From the NCBI RefSeq assembly GCF_003626975.1, contig NZ_CP032616.1:5822399-5886398 (forward strand): 64,000 bases of DNA, in the 5' to 3' direction. The first letter of the stretch is position 1, and each line of letters starts with the position of its first letter. Made by a program: the position numbers and the translations under genes. Below are positions 44,115 to 53,599 of the stretch, piece after piece. The notes under the pieces were generated by a model, which saw nothing but the letters and a program-made list of their open reading frames with translations, ran no database searches and was not told the DNA's origin. This DNA is from Pseudomonas sp. DY-1. Lineage in GTDB: Bacteria; Pseudomonadota; Gammaproteobacteria; Pseudomonadales; Pseudomonadaceae.

Positions 44115-44497
44115 AAGTACGCTCTCTTCCTTCGAAATGTCGGCCCTCCGTGGCCTGCGAGTTACACGAAGCAGTGAGATGAATTCGTGGTTGTGAACAA
44201 CCGGAGCCCTGACCGCCACGCTTGGGTGCACAGTGGTGGTGCAGTCTAGTACAGCTCCGCCTTCTTCCCAGATCACCCCATGGTGGCCCGACGTCCGGTA
44301 TACGGAAGCGGCGGGGAAGGCGCGCATTTTTCCATGCAGGGACTTCACCCCACCTAACCTGGATCAATGGTTTCCGATGCAGGGCTGGCGACCGGATGGA
44401 CGGCGGGCCTATCGATATGAACGAGATTTGTGGGAAAGCCAGGAACTCGTTTCGCGTGCCGCAATCTGAGGGGAACGCAAACACCCAAGGAGTCACC
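44115..44497. other. Intergenic region between divergent small secreted proteins
   Basis: 383 bases with promoter-like TCTAGTAC near 44247 but no frame, repeat or RNA I can support. Confidence 0.5.
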
Positions 44498-44833
44498 ATG
44501 CGTTTCCGCAACACCGTTGCCACCCTCGCACTGATCGCTGTGCCATTCGCGTCTGCCGTTGCCAAACACGACCACGACGATCACGACGACCTGCTGCGAA
44601 ATCTCATCTCCACCGGCGCTACCACCGCCTCCAGCTACATCACCAGCGGCGGCGACGATAAGCTCGTAGGACCGGTGAAGGACGACGCCAGCAGCTTCAT
44701 CGCCAGCGGTGGCGAAATCCGCGGCCCCTATCTCGAAGCCGAACTGCAACGGATTCGCAGCGCGAACCCGAGCCTGAGCGAGCGCAGTGACCTGGATCTG
44801 GCGAGCGCCATCCTGGCGGGTGACTCGCAGTAA
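44498..44833 (+). CDS. DUF2388 family secreted protein, 111 aa
   Basis: A signal peptide ends at SAVA-KH (about 22), followed by a His/Asp-rich stretch (KHDHDDHDD) that could bind metal. The DUF2388 core is clear: a Thr/Ser segment, DDKLVGPVKDDASSFIASGG, IRGPYLEAELQRIRSANPSL and a final LASAILAGD. The family is nearly confined to Pseudomonas and has no assigned role. An AAGGAG site precedes ATG by about seven bases. Confidence 0.88.
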   Translation: MRFRNTVATLALIAVPFASAVAKHDHDDHDDLLRNLISTGATTASSYITSGGDDKLVGPVKDDASSFIASGGEIRGPYLEAELQRIRSANPSLSERSDLDLASAILAGDSQ

Positions 44834-45100
44834 TCAAGCGGCAGCGCTTCGCGCAAGCGAAGTGGAGGGACAGGGAGGTCCTGCCTCATTTCGCCGTACT
44901 GTGAATGAGCCATTCGGCGGCGTATTCCCTGGCGCGCAGGACGCCTCGGGAGCGGCCTGGACGGCCCTGTTCGGGGGTGTACTCCAGGGTCTTTAAGCTT
45001 CCCGCCGAACGGTCGATATCAGGCCCCTTTCCCCGCTTTCCGTGAGCTATACCCCTTCCACGCGTTCTGTTCAGAACGCGCGTACGATCTGGGGAGAGCA

Positions 45101-45370
45101 ATGAGAGCCAAGCTGGAACATCGATTGCAAAAGCGGCTGGAAGCGTTGCTACCCGGCCATGTCATCAATTGCCAGATCGGCGCCGATGGCATTTTGGCGC
45201 TGACGGTGCGTTGGCCTGCCTCCGGCGAGAGCATGGCCATCACCGGTATCACCATGCAGTCCCTGCTGGGGCGTGAAGCCCTGGAAAATACCGTCGATCA
45301 GATTCTGATCGAGATCAGTGCCGCTCGTGGTGAGTTGCCCCTCCTTCTCACCCAGCGGAAGGCGGAATAG
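45101..45370 (+). CDS. DUF1652-like small protein, 89 aa
   Basis: Small cytoplasmic protein resembling DUF1652: a leading helix, a strand with INCQIGADGILALTV, then WPASGESMAITGIT and a helix with VDQILIEI. DUF1652 proteins are small Pseudomonas proteins of unknown function. A GGAGAG site precedes the ATG. The upstream 267-base gap shows an antisense 71-codon frame that I could not support. Confidence 0.7.
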   Translation: MRAKLEHRLQKRLEALLPGHVINCQIGADGILALTVRWPASGESMAITGITMQSLLGREALENTVDQILIEISAARGELPLLLTQRKAE

Positions 45371-45424
45371 AAGAGCAAGGGGCGATTAGGGGACAGATCT
45401 GTTATCTGCCCCCCTGCCTCTCTG

Positions 45425-45937
45425 TTATCCGACCACCACTGGTTCTCGCTCCAGCAAACGCGAGCATTCATTCAGCGGCAGCCACGCCTTGCCCTGCCAA
45501 TGCAATACCTCCAACTCCCGCCCCAGCCAATGCAGCACCCTGCGACAGGGTCGCTGGCCGTCGAAGCGTTCTTCGCTGCGCAGGCGCGGGATCACCTGCC
45601 GAGTTATCCACTGGCGTATGCAGCGGTTCTCCGGGTGATAGAAGTGGATCAGCGTGGCATACAGGCCGGAGTCGCTAACCAGCAATTCCTCCTGGAACTC
45701 GCCATGGCTGTTGCGCATCCAGGCCCTTTGCACCTGATCTTCATCGAGGTTGCGTTGTATCCGTTCGGCAAGCTGGGGATGTGCCATCAGCCGGGCGAGA
45801 TCGTTGACGGCAAACCAGGGCTCGTCGTCCAGCAGCAGTGCACGGAGCTGGCGTTTGTGGCGAATGAAGGAGAGGGGGAGCAGGACTTCGACGTCAGTCT
45901 GCTGCGCGGGGAGAAAGGGGAAATCGGGCATATCCAT
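45425..45937 (-). CDS. BRO-N domain (phage antirepressor-like) protein, 170 aa
   Basis: The N-terminal BRO domain found in phage antirepressors and baculovirus BRO proteins: PWFAVNDLARLMAHPQLAER, then VSDSGLYATLIHFYHPENR and the typical WITRQVIPRLR. No KilA-C or ANT C-terminal domain is present; the last 40 residues (WLGRELEVLHWQGKAWLPLN) look like a second small module. It stands alone, about 360 bases from a degenerate copy of the prophage attachment sequence, so it may be a phage remnant put to host use. DNA binding is inferred from the family. Confidence 0.82.
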   Translation of the reverse strand: MDMPDFPFLPAQQTDVEVLLPLSFIRHKRQLRALLLDDEPWFAVNDLARLMAHPQLAERIQRNLDEDQVQRAWMRNSHGEFQEELLVSDSGLYATLIHFYHPENRCIRQWITRQVIPRLRSEERFDGQRPCRRVLHWLGRELEVLHWQGKAWLPLNECSRLLEREPVVVG

Positions 45938-46089
45938 TACCTCTGCTTGATGGAGCAGCTTTCTTAGGGCTGTTGGAGTCGGGAGCTAAGAAACCTCAAG
46001 CAGAAGGCCGGGCATATTTCCCTTTCGGGTGTTGTATTAGCCCACTCCCGACAGTGCAGAGTTTTGCGGACGCGAGTATGCCGCGAGCA

Positions 46090-46122
46090 CAAAAAAGCCG
46101 CTGAGCTTTCGGGAGCGGTGAT
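46090..46122 (-). terminator. Possible terminator for the chemoreceptor/NIT operon
   Basis: On the minus strand, CCGCT/AGCGG with an inner GCT/AGC and six T. It lies about 340 bases after the end of the NIT-like gene. The rest of the 519-base gap (45938-46456) holds a degenerate tRNA-Gly end (46294-46319) and small hairpins but no gene. Confidence 0.45.
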
Positions 46123-46293
46123 CCGCTGCTTGATAGGCGTTTCTTAGGCGCCAGCGAAAGAGGGTATGGACGGTGCCGGAAAGCGGCAATGTCGAAGGCG
46201 TGTGCGAAAGGGCTGATTGGGGAAGCGGATTCTGGGCGGCTCAGAGGCCCAGAAACGAAAAGACCATCAAGTGGGCCTTGATCTGAGGAGGTC

Positions 46294-46319
46294 TGGAGCG
46301 GGCGAAGGGCATCGAACTC
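46294..46319 (-). other. Degenerate copy of the tRNA-Gly 3' end (old attachment site?)
   Basis: 24 of 26 positions match the prophage att sequence at 55776-55801 (mismatches at C46310 and T46318), including the CCA-proximal TGGAGCGGGCGAAGGG. There is no tRNA body next to it. It may be a scar of an earlier integration. Confidence 0.6.
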
Positions 46320-46456
46320 TTATGACCTGTCCCCGGAAGACGCTCGACTACGCAACTGGCGGTCGGTAGTGAATGGCAGCTACCGGTTGAATCCACAGTT
46401 GATTGTGGACACCAGTACGTCACGGGAGCGCTCCTGGCATCCAATGAGGCGTCAGG

Positions 46457-47161
46457 TCATGAGGCTCGGAAGTGCCCAGCAGGTCGAATACCACTTTGAA
46501 TCGCGTCGATTCGTGCGTCGATCAGCGGAGTGAGCAAGGCATAGAGGTCGGTAGGCTGGAGTGCGGTTCGCTGTACACCCATTAGCTCAGTGGACAGACG
46601 CCCCAGGGCCGCGCGGAGGGGCACGTCTGCATTCTTCAGCAGGCGATCATGCAGGTACTGCAGCTGAATGCGAAGCTCCAGCGGGCAGTGTTCCTGGGCA
46701 GCCGCGCGAATCGAAAGACCTCGCAGTCGGCCGAGCTCTTCGACTTGCCAGCATCGCTCGGCGACCTCCGGTGTCAGTGCCAGCAGGTGGCAACGTTGCA
46801 AGTCCAGGTGCTGGATGTGGGCAAGCAGTTGCTCCAGCAAACGGCAATGCCCATCGAAGTCCTCCGGCGTGCGCAGCAGGCCTTGCCAGGTTCGATAGTG
46901 CCCCGACGCTGTCCAGGCCAGCCAGGACTGTTCCAGTTCGGCTGCAAGCTTCTGGCGGTGGTGCAGGGCCTCGCCACTGCTCTGAGCGCCCAGCGCACGA
47001 TGGCGCTGGACGCCCTGCATGAGCACCAGGCCCAACTGCAACATGGTGCGCAGTTCTTCTTGCTGGCGGTACTGCCGGCGTCGATTGGCCCACAGCAGGG
47101 CCATGCACGACGCGGCGAGGGCCGTCAGTACGGCCAGTGCGGGCAGGCTCTGCATGATCAT
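46457..47161 (-). CDS. NIT-like (nitrate/nitrite sensing) membrane protein, 234 aa
   Basis: One N-terminal membrane helix (about 5-24) is followed by an all-helical cytoplasmic region. The segment [20 protein letters not shown] (42-61) resembles the first helix of NIT domains, where a Gln-x-x-Arg region with conserved Arg binds nitrate or nitrite, and the total length fits one NIT domain. It overlaps the chemoreceptor gene by four bases and lies at the end of the nitrate uptake cluster. A role as ligand-binding partner of that chemoreceptor is inferred; the NIT assignment is by eye. Confidence 0.6.
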   Translation of the reverse strand: MIMQSLPALAVLTALAASCMALLWANRRRQYRQQEELRTMLQLGLVLMQGVQRHRALGAQSSGEALHHRQKLAAELEQSWLAWTASGHYRTWQGLLRTPEDFDGHCRLLEQLLAHIQHLDLQRCHLLALTPEVAERCWQVEELGRLRGLSIRAAAQEHCPLELRIQLQYLHDRLLKNADVPLRAALGRLSTELMGVQRTALQPTDLYALLTPLIDARIDAIQSGIRPAGHFRAS

Positions 47162-48351
47162 AGCGTCGCGTCGCTTGTGAGTCGGGTGAGGTAGCGGGTC
47201 AGGTCATGCAGGTCGTGGGTCTGTCGGCTTTGCACCTGAAGGCTGGTGCTGATCTGTTGCAGCTGTTCACCGAGGTCCTGGTTCGCCTGGTGATGCTCGA
47301 CCAGGGCCTGTTGCATGTTGTCGAAACGCTGCAGGTTTTCCTGACTTTTGCGGGCCAGCCGATCAAGGCTCTCGGCGAGGCTGTTGCTCTGGCCGCTACC
47401 CCGCTCCAGCAGCTCGCGGTGATGCTCGACCTCATGGCTCACCTGCTTCACAGCTTCGGCAATGGCCGAGGCTGCAGCGATTATCTCGCGCGTGGTCCTG
47501 TCGGTAGCGGTAGCCATCTGCCGGACTTCGTCGGCCACCACCGCGAAACCGCGACCTTGTTCACCGGCGCGGGCCGCCTCGATCGAGGCGTTCAAAGCCA
47601 GTAGTTGGGTTCGCTTGGCCAGGTCCTGAATGCCATGCACCGACTGCTCGACGAGCGCGGTGCTGTGCAGCAATTGCGTCACAGCTCGGGCGGTGTCGCC
47701 GAGGCTGCTGCGTATGTCCGCCATCCCTGCCCCCAGTTGCCGAGCCGCCTGGCATCCTTCCTCGCCCTGGGCATGGGCGGCCGCGAAATCCGTCCGGGCG
47801 CTACTGGCCATTTCGTCCACGCTGACCAGGCTGCGCTCAATCTGTTCGCTGGCGGCTGCGATCATGTTCACCCGCTGGCTTTGCTCACCGCCCTGGACAT
47901 TGGCTTTCTGCGCCAACTGTTCCAGCGCCTGGCTGGCGAAGCGCACCTCGCTGTTGAGGCGATCATTGCCGCGCAGTCGTTCACTGCACTCGACCAGCAG
48001 GTTGGCCTGGTCGTTGGCGGATTGAGTGCTGAGCAGGCGCGCCAGTTCGTCGAACCAGAAGGCTTCGCTGCAGCGCTGGCGCAACTGATGTAGATGCAGG
48101 GAGATCGCCAGGTAGAGCGTCACGAGGATAAATCCAAGCGCCATGACCGGCTGACCTGCATATGTGCAGGCCGCTGCTCCCAGTGCCGTCCCGATGGGCA
48201 GCCATGCACCGGATTGGACACTGGCGACCAGGGCGATACCTGGCTCGAATGGCAGGGAGGTCGTCCGTCGTCGAGGCGTTCGCCGGAGGTCCTGAGCGAG
48301 TCTGGTCGCTCCGTCGATTCCAGTTACACCGGAGTCAGCGAGATTGCTCAT
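47158..48351 (-). CDS. Methyl-accepting chemotaxis protein without sensor domain, 397 aa
   Basis: Chemoreceptor with two closely spaced membrane helices (about 40-90) and no periplasmic or HAMP ligand domain. The cytoplasmic part carries the signalling tip [20 protein letters not shown] and long coiled-coil arms. The start at 48351 ([13 protein letters not shown]) is chosen because the longer frame is not membrane-compatible. Its stop overlaps the start of the NIT-like gene by four bases. Placement after the porin and nitrate transporter genes suggests nitrate taxis with the NIT protein as sensor. Confidence 0.88.
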   Translation of the reverse strand: MSNLADSGVTGIDGATRLAQDLRRTPRRRTTSLPFEPGIALVASVQSGAWLPIGTALGAAACTYAGQPVMALGFILVTLYLAISLHLHQLRQRCSEAFWFDELARLLSTQSANDQANLLVECSERLRGNDRLNSEVRFASQALEQLAQKANVQGGEQSQRVNMIAAASEQIERSLVSVDEMASSARTDFAAAHAQGEEGCQAARQLGAGMADIRSSLGDTARAVTQLLHSTALVEQSVHGIQDLAKRTQLLALNASIEAARAGEQGRGFAVVADEVRQMATATDRTTREIIAAASAIAEAVKQVSHEVEHHRELLERGSGQSNSLAESLDRLARKSQENLQRFDNMQQALVEHHQANQDLGEQLQQISTSLQVQSRQTHDLHDLTRYLTRLTSDATL

Positions 48352-48476
48352 GCAGGGATTCCCACGTGGAGTGAAGACTGTGCGTTGTCCATGATCGTGC
48401 CGCGTCCTCGTGAACGGTTCGGCGGGATCGGTGTGGGGCAAGACGCCCGCACACCGATGTACCCACCAATTTGCGG

Positions 48477-49724
48477 TTAGTAGGTGTATTGCACCTGCAC
48501 CCAGAGCTTGTCGGTATCGACCGTGCGGGCTCGATCATCCGAGTCGTAGCTGGCGTACTTGAGCAGTCCGACCAGGCCTTTCACACCTGGAATCGGGTGC
48601 GCATAGGACAGGTCGATCTCGCTGCCGTAGCTGTCGCTGCCCTGCTCGGTGTCGAAGTCGTGGTACCAGGCTTGCAGGCTGCCGCCGGCCAATGGCGCGG
48701 TGAACCCCAGGTAGGCGTCCTCGATGCCGTCGGCCGGCGTGGTGAGGAACTGGTCGGCCCAGCCCTGAAAGATGTGCTTGGTCGCCAGCGGCGTCTGGAA
48801 CGCGCGGTTGCCGGGGCCGCTGTCACCACCCAGCACCTCGTACCCGCCCTTGAACTGCACGCCCTTGAAGACATACCCCAATTCCGCCAGGTAGTACTCA
48901 CTGTCCAGGTCCAGCGGGTTATCGGCGTAGTCCTGCTGGCGTGCGTACTCCAGCGCATAGTTGAAACCGGCCAGCGCACCGTTCAGGCGCAGGCCGCTGG
49001 TCCGGCTGGACAAGCTGCCCAGCGGGGAGGTCGCGGTGGTCGCAATGTTGTCCAGGCCGAGCAGGTAGCTGTAGGCGGTCACTGCGAGTTCCGGCCGCAC
49101 CAGGTACTGGGCATTGAACAGGTGGCTGTGGCCTTCGATGTTGGCCGGGTTGGTGCGGTTGTCGAAGCGGCCGTTTTCCGGGCCAAAGATGGTGTTGATG
49201 TTGTCGAGGTAGCTGTAGGTCAGGGTCAGGCCGTCGAGGGGCTTGAGTTGAGCGAGAGCCGCGTCGTAGGTCTGCTCGTTCTGCCGCCAGGCGGAGCCGC
49301 CGACGAAGCGTTGGTTATCCAGATTGATGCGCTGGCGGCCAAGCACGGCGCTGCCGAAGGCCTGGTCGTAACGCAGCAGGGCCTGGTTGACTTCGGTGCC
49401 GTCGGGGTCGACCACCATGGCGTAGTTGGTCTGGCCATTGCGGGTGCTGTTGTAGGCGGCATCGCCGAGGCGGCTGACGTTGTCCACTTCCACCAGGCCC
49501 GAGAGGCCGTACCACTTGCCGGTCTGGAAGCCGACGCGGGTGCGCAGGGTCTGGGCATTGGCGTCGCGCAGGTTGTTGTTCTGGTCAACGTTCTCAAAGC
49601 GGTAGCGGGCATCGAGGATGGCTTTGCCCCCAGTGAACAGGTTGCTAACGTCCTCTGCGGCCAGGGCGGCGTGACTGGTGCCGGCAACGGCCAGCGACAG
49701 CAGAGCGGGATTCAGCATGTGCAT
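48477..49724 (-). CDS. Alginate-export-type outer-membrane porin, 415 aa
   Basis: Eighteen-strand-type porin of the alginate_exp family. A signal peptide ends at AALAAE (about 21); the mature part begins [20 protein letters not shown] and ends WVQVQYTY with the terminal aromatic residue. Several members sit with nitrate or nitrite genes in Pseudomonas and are thought to pass these anions. The start at 49724 follows AGGAAAA. Its leader has a terminator with nine T, which implies control by antitermination together with nrtA and nasS. Confidence 0.88.
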   Translation of the reverse strand: MHMLNPALLSLAVAGTSHAALAAEDVSNLFTGGKAILDARYRFENVDQNNNLRDANAQTLRTRVGFQTGKWYGLSGLVEVDNVSRLGDAAYNSTRNGQTNYAMVVDPDGTEVNQALLRYDQAFGSAVLGRQRINLDNQRFVGGSAWRQNEQTYDAALAQLKPLDGLTLTYSYLDNINTIFGPENGRFDNRTNPANIEGHSHLFNAQYLVRPELAVTAYSYLLGLDNIATTATSPLGSLSSRTSGLRLNGALAGFNYALEYARQQDYADNPLDLDSEYYLAELGYVFKGVQFKGGYEVLGGDSGPGNRAFQTPLATKHIFQGWADQFLTTPADGIEDAYLGFTAPLAGGSLQAWYHDFDTEQGSDSYGSEIDLSYAHPIPGVKGLVGLLKYASYDSDDRARTVDTDKLWVQVQYTY

Positions 49725-49745
49725 AGCGGTTTTCCTAGGTCTGAA

Positions 49746-49804
49746 AAGCGCAAAAAAAAACGTCACGGTGTCCGCGCTCCTGATGGAGAGGGGATTCCGC
49801 GACG
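49746..49804 (-). terminator. Leader terminator before the porin gene
   Basis: On the minus strand, ACGTC-G-CGG pairs with CCG-T-GACGT around an inner CTCC/GGAG hairpin and is followed by nine T, only about 20 bases before the porin ATG. Its position inside the leader makes it an attenuator candidate for NasT. A GACC-TTCCCC-GGTC six-base-loop hairpin lies upstream (49844-49857). Confidence 0.65.
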
Positions 49805-50017
49805 TCGTTGTCGGTTGAGTGGCAGACACGCCGTTGTGCTGACCGGGGAAGGTCTTAGCAGGCACTGTGCCAGTTTGTTCAATTACTTGATTTGCCTGAA
49901 GTTTGTTTGGCGCCAAGAACATTTGGCGATTACGTCATGCACATGCGCGGGCAAGGTTGCATTGGTGGGGTGCGAAGCCGGGGACGGGGGCCCCTGCATG
50001 GGGCATGCGGGCAAGTC

Positions 50018-50056
50018 AAAACGCGAAAGCCCGGCACGTGGCCGGGCTTTCGCGAA
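50018..50056. terminator. Bidirectional terminator between nrtD and the porin leader
   Basis: CGCGAAAGCCCGGC/GCCGGGCTTTCGCG forms a long stem shortly after the nrtD stop codon. Confidence 0.8.
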
Positions 50057-50071
50057 GGGCAGGGCGGATAC

Positions 50072-50863
50072 CTAAGCAGCAGGGCGCTGCTGGCGTTGGT
50101 AGAGGAACTCAAGCACCGCGGTGCGGTACTCGTGGTAGTGGGCATCGTTGGCCAGCGCCAGGCGATTGCGCGGGCGCGCCAGATCGACCCGGACGATATC
50201 GCCGACGGTGGCCGCCGGGCCATTGGTCATCATCACGATTCGGTCGGAGAGCAGCACGGCCTCGTCCACGTCATGGGTGACCATCACAACGGTACTGTGG
50301 GTCTCGCCGACGATGCGCAGCAACTCGTCCTGCAGGTGCGCACGGGTGAGGGCGTCCAGGGCGCCGAAGGGCTCGTCCATCAGCAGCACCTTGGGTTCCA
50401 TCGCCAGCGCGCGGGCGATGCCTACGCGCTGTTTCATGCCACCGGAGATTTCACTGGGGTGCTTGTGCGCCGCGTGATCCAGGCCAACCATCTGCAATGC
50501 GGCGGCGGTGCGCTCCTTGAGGCGGGCCTTGCTTTCGCGGGCGCCGAAGACCCGCTCCACAGCCAGGTAGACGTTGCCGAAGCAGGTCATCCAGGGCAGC
50601 AGGCTGTGGTTCTGGAACACCACAGCACGCTCCGGGCCAGGGCCGTCGATTTCCCGGCCATTGCAAATCAGCCCGCCTTCGCTGGCGTCCAGCAGGCCGG
50701 CGATCAGGTTGAGCACGGTGGACTTGCCGCAGCCGGAGTGGCCGATCAGCGAAACGAACTCGCCACGGGCGATGCAGAGGTTGACGTTGCTGAGGGCCTG
50801 GAAGCGCCCCTTGCGTGTATCGAAGTGTTTGCTGACACCGGTCAGCTCGACGAACTTGTCCAT
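50072..50863 (-). CDS. nrtD: Nitrate ABC transporter ATP-binding protein, 263 aa
   Basis: ATPase of the nitrate/sulfonate/taurine ABC subfamily. The Walker A is GHSGCGKST (near 42-50), Q-loop [11 protein letters not shown], signature [15 protein letters not shown] and Walker [17 protein letters not shown]. It couples to the NrtB permease; a REP element separates the two genes. NrtD is favoured over SsuB or TauB because nrtA-like and nasST genes are upstream. Expression probably depends on NasT readthrough at the nrtA leader. Confidence 0.9.
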   Translation of the reverse strand: MDKFVELTGVSKHFDTRKGRFQALSNVNLCIARGEFVSLIGHSGCGKSTVLNLIAGLLDASEGGLICNGREIDGPGPERAVVFQNHSLLPWMTCFGNVYLAVERVFGARESKARLKERTAAALQMVGLDHAAHKHPSEISGGMKQRVGIARALAMEPKVLLMDEPFGALDALTRAHLQDELLRIVGETHSTVVMVTHDVDEAVLLSDRIVMMTNGPAATVGDIVRVDLARPRNRLALANDAHYHEYRTAVLEFLYQRQQRPAA

Positions 50864-50880
50864 CAGGGTTCTCCTGCTCT

Positions 50881-50937
50881 TGGTAGGAGCGAGCTTGCTC
50901 GCGAATGCGGTTCGCGAGCAGAGCTCGCTCCTACAGA
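50881..50937. repeat. REP-like inverted repeat between nrtB and nrtD
   Basis: GTAGGAGCGAGCTTGCTCGCGA and its mirror TCGCGAGCAGAGCTCGCTCCTAC fold into a long hairpin inside the operon, probably adjusting the ATPase:permease ratio. Confidence 0.85.
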
Positions 50938-50942
50938 AATGG

Positions 50943-51800
50943 TCAGTTGTTGTAGTCGAAGCGCTTGGCCAGCCACAGCAGGCTCTGTTCCAGGGCCAGG
51001 CCCACCAGGCCGACGATGATGATGGCGATGAGGATGTGCTCGACGTTGAGGTTGTTCCATTCGTCCCACACCCAGAAGCCCAGGCCGGTGCCGCCGGTGA
51101 GCATTTCCGCCGCCACGATCACCAGCCAGGCGACACCGATGGCCAGGCGGATGCCAGTCATCAGGTGAGGCAACACGGCGGGGAACAGGATGCGGGTGAG
51201 TACCTTGAACTCGGAGAGCTTCAGAACCCGCGCCACGTTGAGGTAGTCCTGCGGCACGCTGGCCACCCCGGCGGCGGTGTTGAGGATGATCGGCCAGATC
51301 GAACTGATGAAGATCACCCAGATCGACGCGGGGCCAGCGGCCTCGAACACCAGCAGGCCGATGGGCAGCCAGGCCAGCGGCGACACCGGGCGCAGCAGGC
51401 TGATGATGGGGGACAGCATTCCGGCCAGGAAGGTGAAGCGGCCGATGGCGAAACCCAGGGGAATACCTACCAGCGCCGCCATGCCGAAGCCCAGGCCGAC
51501 CCGGCCCAGCGAGTGCAGGATGTTCCAGCCGATGCCCATGTCGTTGGGACCGTTGTCGTAGAAGGGATCGGCAAAGAGTTCCAGCGCCGAATGCCAGGTC
51601 GACAGTGGCCCCGGCAACCCTTCGCTGCGTGTCGCCACCAGGGCCCAGAGGCCGATGAACAGCAGCAGGCCGAGCAGTGGTGGGACCAGTGCCCGTGCCA
51701 GGTTGTTGAAGAACTCCACGGCTGGCTTGGCCAGTCGTGGAGCGGAGCTGGGTGCGGCCTTGGCCGGCAGAGGCAGCGGCGGAGTTACCGGAGCGTTCAT
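50943..51800 (-). CDS. nrtB: Nitrate ABC transporter permease, 285 aa
   Basis: BPD_transp_1-type permease with about six membrane helices. The EAA-like loop near [20 protein letters not shown] faces the ATPase. The start at 51800 ([17 protein letters not shown]) follows nrtA by 14 bases; the longer frame lacks support. The [16 protein letters not shown] region before the core is typical of NrtB. Imports nitrate with NrtA as the binding protein. Confidence 0.9.
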   Translation of the reverse strand: MNAPVTPPLPLPAKAAPSSAPRLAKPAVEFFNNLARALVPPLLGLLLFIGLWALVATRSEGLPGPLSTWHSALELFADPFYDNGPNDMGIGWNILHSLGRVGLGFGMAALVGIPLGFAIGRFTFLAGMLSPIISLLRPVSPLAWLPIGLLVFEAAGPASIWVIFISSIWPIILNTAAGVASVPQDYLNVARVLKLSEFKVLTRILFPAVLPHLMTGIRLAIGVAWLVIVAAEMLTGGTGLGFWVWDEWNNLNVEHILIAIIIVGLVGLALEQSLLWLAKRFDYNN

Positions 51801-51814
51801 CGTTACCTCCCGGG

Positions 51815-53098
51815 TCAGGCTTTGATGGCAAAGGACTGGGCGTAGGCGGCAGGGTTCGAGCCGTCCCACAGCTTGCCGTCAATCAGGGTGCTGCCGCGCA
51901 TCTGGCTGGCCGGAACCGGCAGGCCGAGGGCGCTGGCCGCTTCACTGAACAGCTTGGTCTGGTTGACCTGGGCGGCGACGGCTGCGTAGTCCGGGTCCTG
52001 CTTGATCAGGCCCCAGCGCTTGAACTGGGTCATGAACCACATGCCGTCGGAGAGCCAAGGGAAGTTCACGTTGCAGTCCTTGCAGAAGGCCATGGCGTGC
52101 TTGTCATCCCATTTGTTGCCCAGGCCGTCCTCGTAGTGCCCGAGGAAGCGCTGCTCGATGACGTCCACCGGGGCGTTCACGTAGGCCTTGCCGGCAATGA
52201 GTTTGGCGGTGGCCTTCTTGTTCTCGTCGCTGGCCTCGATGAAGCGGCTGGCGTCGAGCAGGGCCATCACCAGTGCCCGTGCGGTGTTGGGGTTCTGCTC
52301 GACGAAATCGCGCGAGCAGCCCAGCACCTTCTCCGGATGGTCCGCCCAGATCTGCTGGGTGGTGGTGGCAGTGAAACCGATCTTGTCGAAGATCGCCCGC
52401 GCGCCCCAGGGCTCGCCGACGCAGAAGCCGTCCATGTTGCCGACGCGCATGTTGGCGACCATCTGCGGCGGCGGCACGGTGATGGTCTTCACATCGGTCA
52501 GCGGGTTGATGCCATGGCTGGCCAGCCAGTAGTAGAGCCACATGGCATGGGTGCCGGTGGGGAAGGTCTGGGCGAAGGTCAGTGGGTTGCCGCCCTTCTT
52601 GATATGCGCGGCGAGTTGTTCACCGTTGGTCACGCCAGCTTCTTTCAATTGGCGGGAGAGGGTGATGGCCTGGCCGTTCTGGTTCAGTCCCATGAGCACC
52701 GCCATGTTCTTCTGCGGACCGGCAACGCCGAGCTGGGAGCTGTACATCATGCCGTAGAGCACGTGGGAGGCATCGAGTTCGCCGGTGTTCAGCTTGTCGC
52801 GCACGCCAGCCCAGGAAGCTTCCTTGCTGGGTGTGATGGACAGGCCGTACTTGGCGGCGAAGCCCTGGGTGGCGGCCACGACCACCGAGGCGCAGTCGGT
52901 GAGGGGAATGAAGCCGACCTTCAGGGCGGTCTTTTCCGGTGCATCCGAGCCGGCGGCCCAGGCCGCGCTGCGCAGGAAACCGGGGGCGGAGAGGCCGAGG
53001 GCGGTCACGCCACCGACCGTGCCGGCAATGGCGATCGATTGCTTGAGGAAGTTGCGACGACTGTTGTTCACCGGGTCTTTGGAATCACGTTCGCTCAT
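51815..53098 (-). CDS. nrtA: Nitrate-binding protein with Tat-type signal, 427 aa
   Basis: Periplasmic nitrate receptor of the NrtA/CmpA type. The N terminus has twin Arg in NSRRNFLKQS (near 12-21), a Tat-like signal ending before ASAWAAG. The binding domain has KVGFIPLTDCASVVVAATQG, FPTGTHAMWLYYWLASHGIN and GFCVGEPWGARAI, characteristic of nitrate/bicarbonate binding proteins. The start at 53098 is chosen for the signal. It follows a 500-base leader containing hairpins and a terminator. It is a paralogue of NasS, encoded 1.1 kb upstream. Confidence 0.92.
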   Translation of the reverse strand: MSERDSKDPVNNSRRNFLKQSIAIAGTVGGVTALGLSAPGFLRSAAWAAGSDAPEKTALKVGFIPLTDCASVVVAATQGFAAKYGLSITPSKEASWAGVRDKLNTGELDASHVLYGMMYSSQLGVAGPQKNMAVLMGLNQNGQAITLSRQLKEAGVTNGEQLAAHIKKGGNPLTFAQTFPTGTHAMWLYYWLASHGINPLTDVKTITVPPPQMVANMRVGNMDGFCVGEPWGARAIFDKIGFTATTTQQIWADHPEKVLGCSRDFVEQNPNTARALVMALLDASRFIEASDENKKATAKLIAGKAYVNAPVDVIEQRFLGHYEDGLGNKWDDKHAMAFCKDCNVNFPWLSDGMWFMTQFKRWGLIKQDPDYAAVAAQVNQTKLFSEAASALGLPVPASQMRGSTLIDGKLWDGSNPAAYAQSFAIKA

Positions 53099-53120
53099 GG
53101 TGCTGTCCTGAATGGAGGGC

Positions 53121-53181
53121 AAAACAAAAACGGCGCACGCCAGAGCTCCCGAGAAGGAAAGGAGCTCTGACGGACGCCGTT
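53121..53181 (-). terminator. Leader terminator before nrtA
   Basis: AACGGCG/CGCCGTT encloses AGAGCTCC/GGAGCTCT, followed on the minus strand by T5-G-T4, ending about 22 bases before the nrtA ATG. It is complete and strong, so nrtA expression needs antitermination. Confidence 0.85.
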
Positions 53182-53227
53182 GTCCGTGATCCGCGGCCCA
53201 CCGCCGTTGGCGCGCTACGCAAGATTC

Positions 53228-53296
53228 TGCAGGTGAGACTGCAAACGCCTTGCCAGCTTGCCCAGCAGCCCGAAGCCATGACTTCGGCAGGCTGCT
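53228..53296 (-). promoter_or_regulatory. Two six-base-loop hairpins in the nrtA leader (NasT/ANTAR target)
   Basis: Hairpin P1 (53264-53296) has stem CCGAAG/CTTCGG with six-base loop TCATGG inside outer AGCAGC/GCTGCT pairing; hairpin P2 (53228-53243) has stem TGCAG/CTGCA with six-base loop TCTCAC. Tandem six-base-loop stems ahead of a terminator are the known architecture bound by ANTAR proteins such as NasT; the loops do not match the usual A1/G4 pattern well. The remaining leader to 53599 shows no gene. Confidence 0.6.
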
Positions 53297-53599
53297 TTAG
53301 GTCGTTATTGTCTTTTAAATCAGCAGCTTGACTCTTTGGGTAAAAGTGCGGACAGGCTGGCGGCACTGAGCCATGTTCGTGCGGTGCAGAGGTGGCCTGA
53401 ACGGTTTTGGTTCACTTGGAGTAGGAGTGCGGCGAGGGGCGGATGCCAGGAACGTAGTCCTGTGTCTGGGGCAACGACGGACCGCACCACAGTGCGCCTG
53501 CGTACGGTGTGTGGCTTGAGGTTGTCGCGGGTGTTTGCCCTGTCCATGTGGAGCGATGAGTTTGCACCCACATGGACTTGGCCGATTTCTACTCGCTGT

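Noticed and set aside
44886..45101. Minus-strand 71-codon frame between the DUF2388 and DUF1652 genes
   Set aside because: Some protein-like character at its end, but no ribosome-binding site I can defend and no recognised family.
46294..46319. Full tRNA gene
   Set aside because: Only the 3' 26 bases are present; no anticodon or D arm can be formed next to it.
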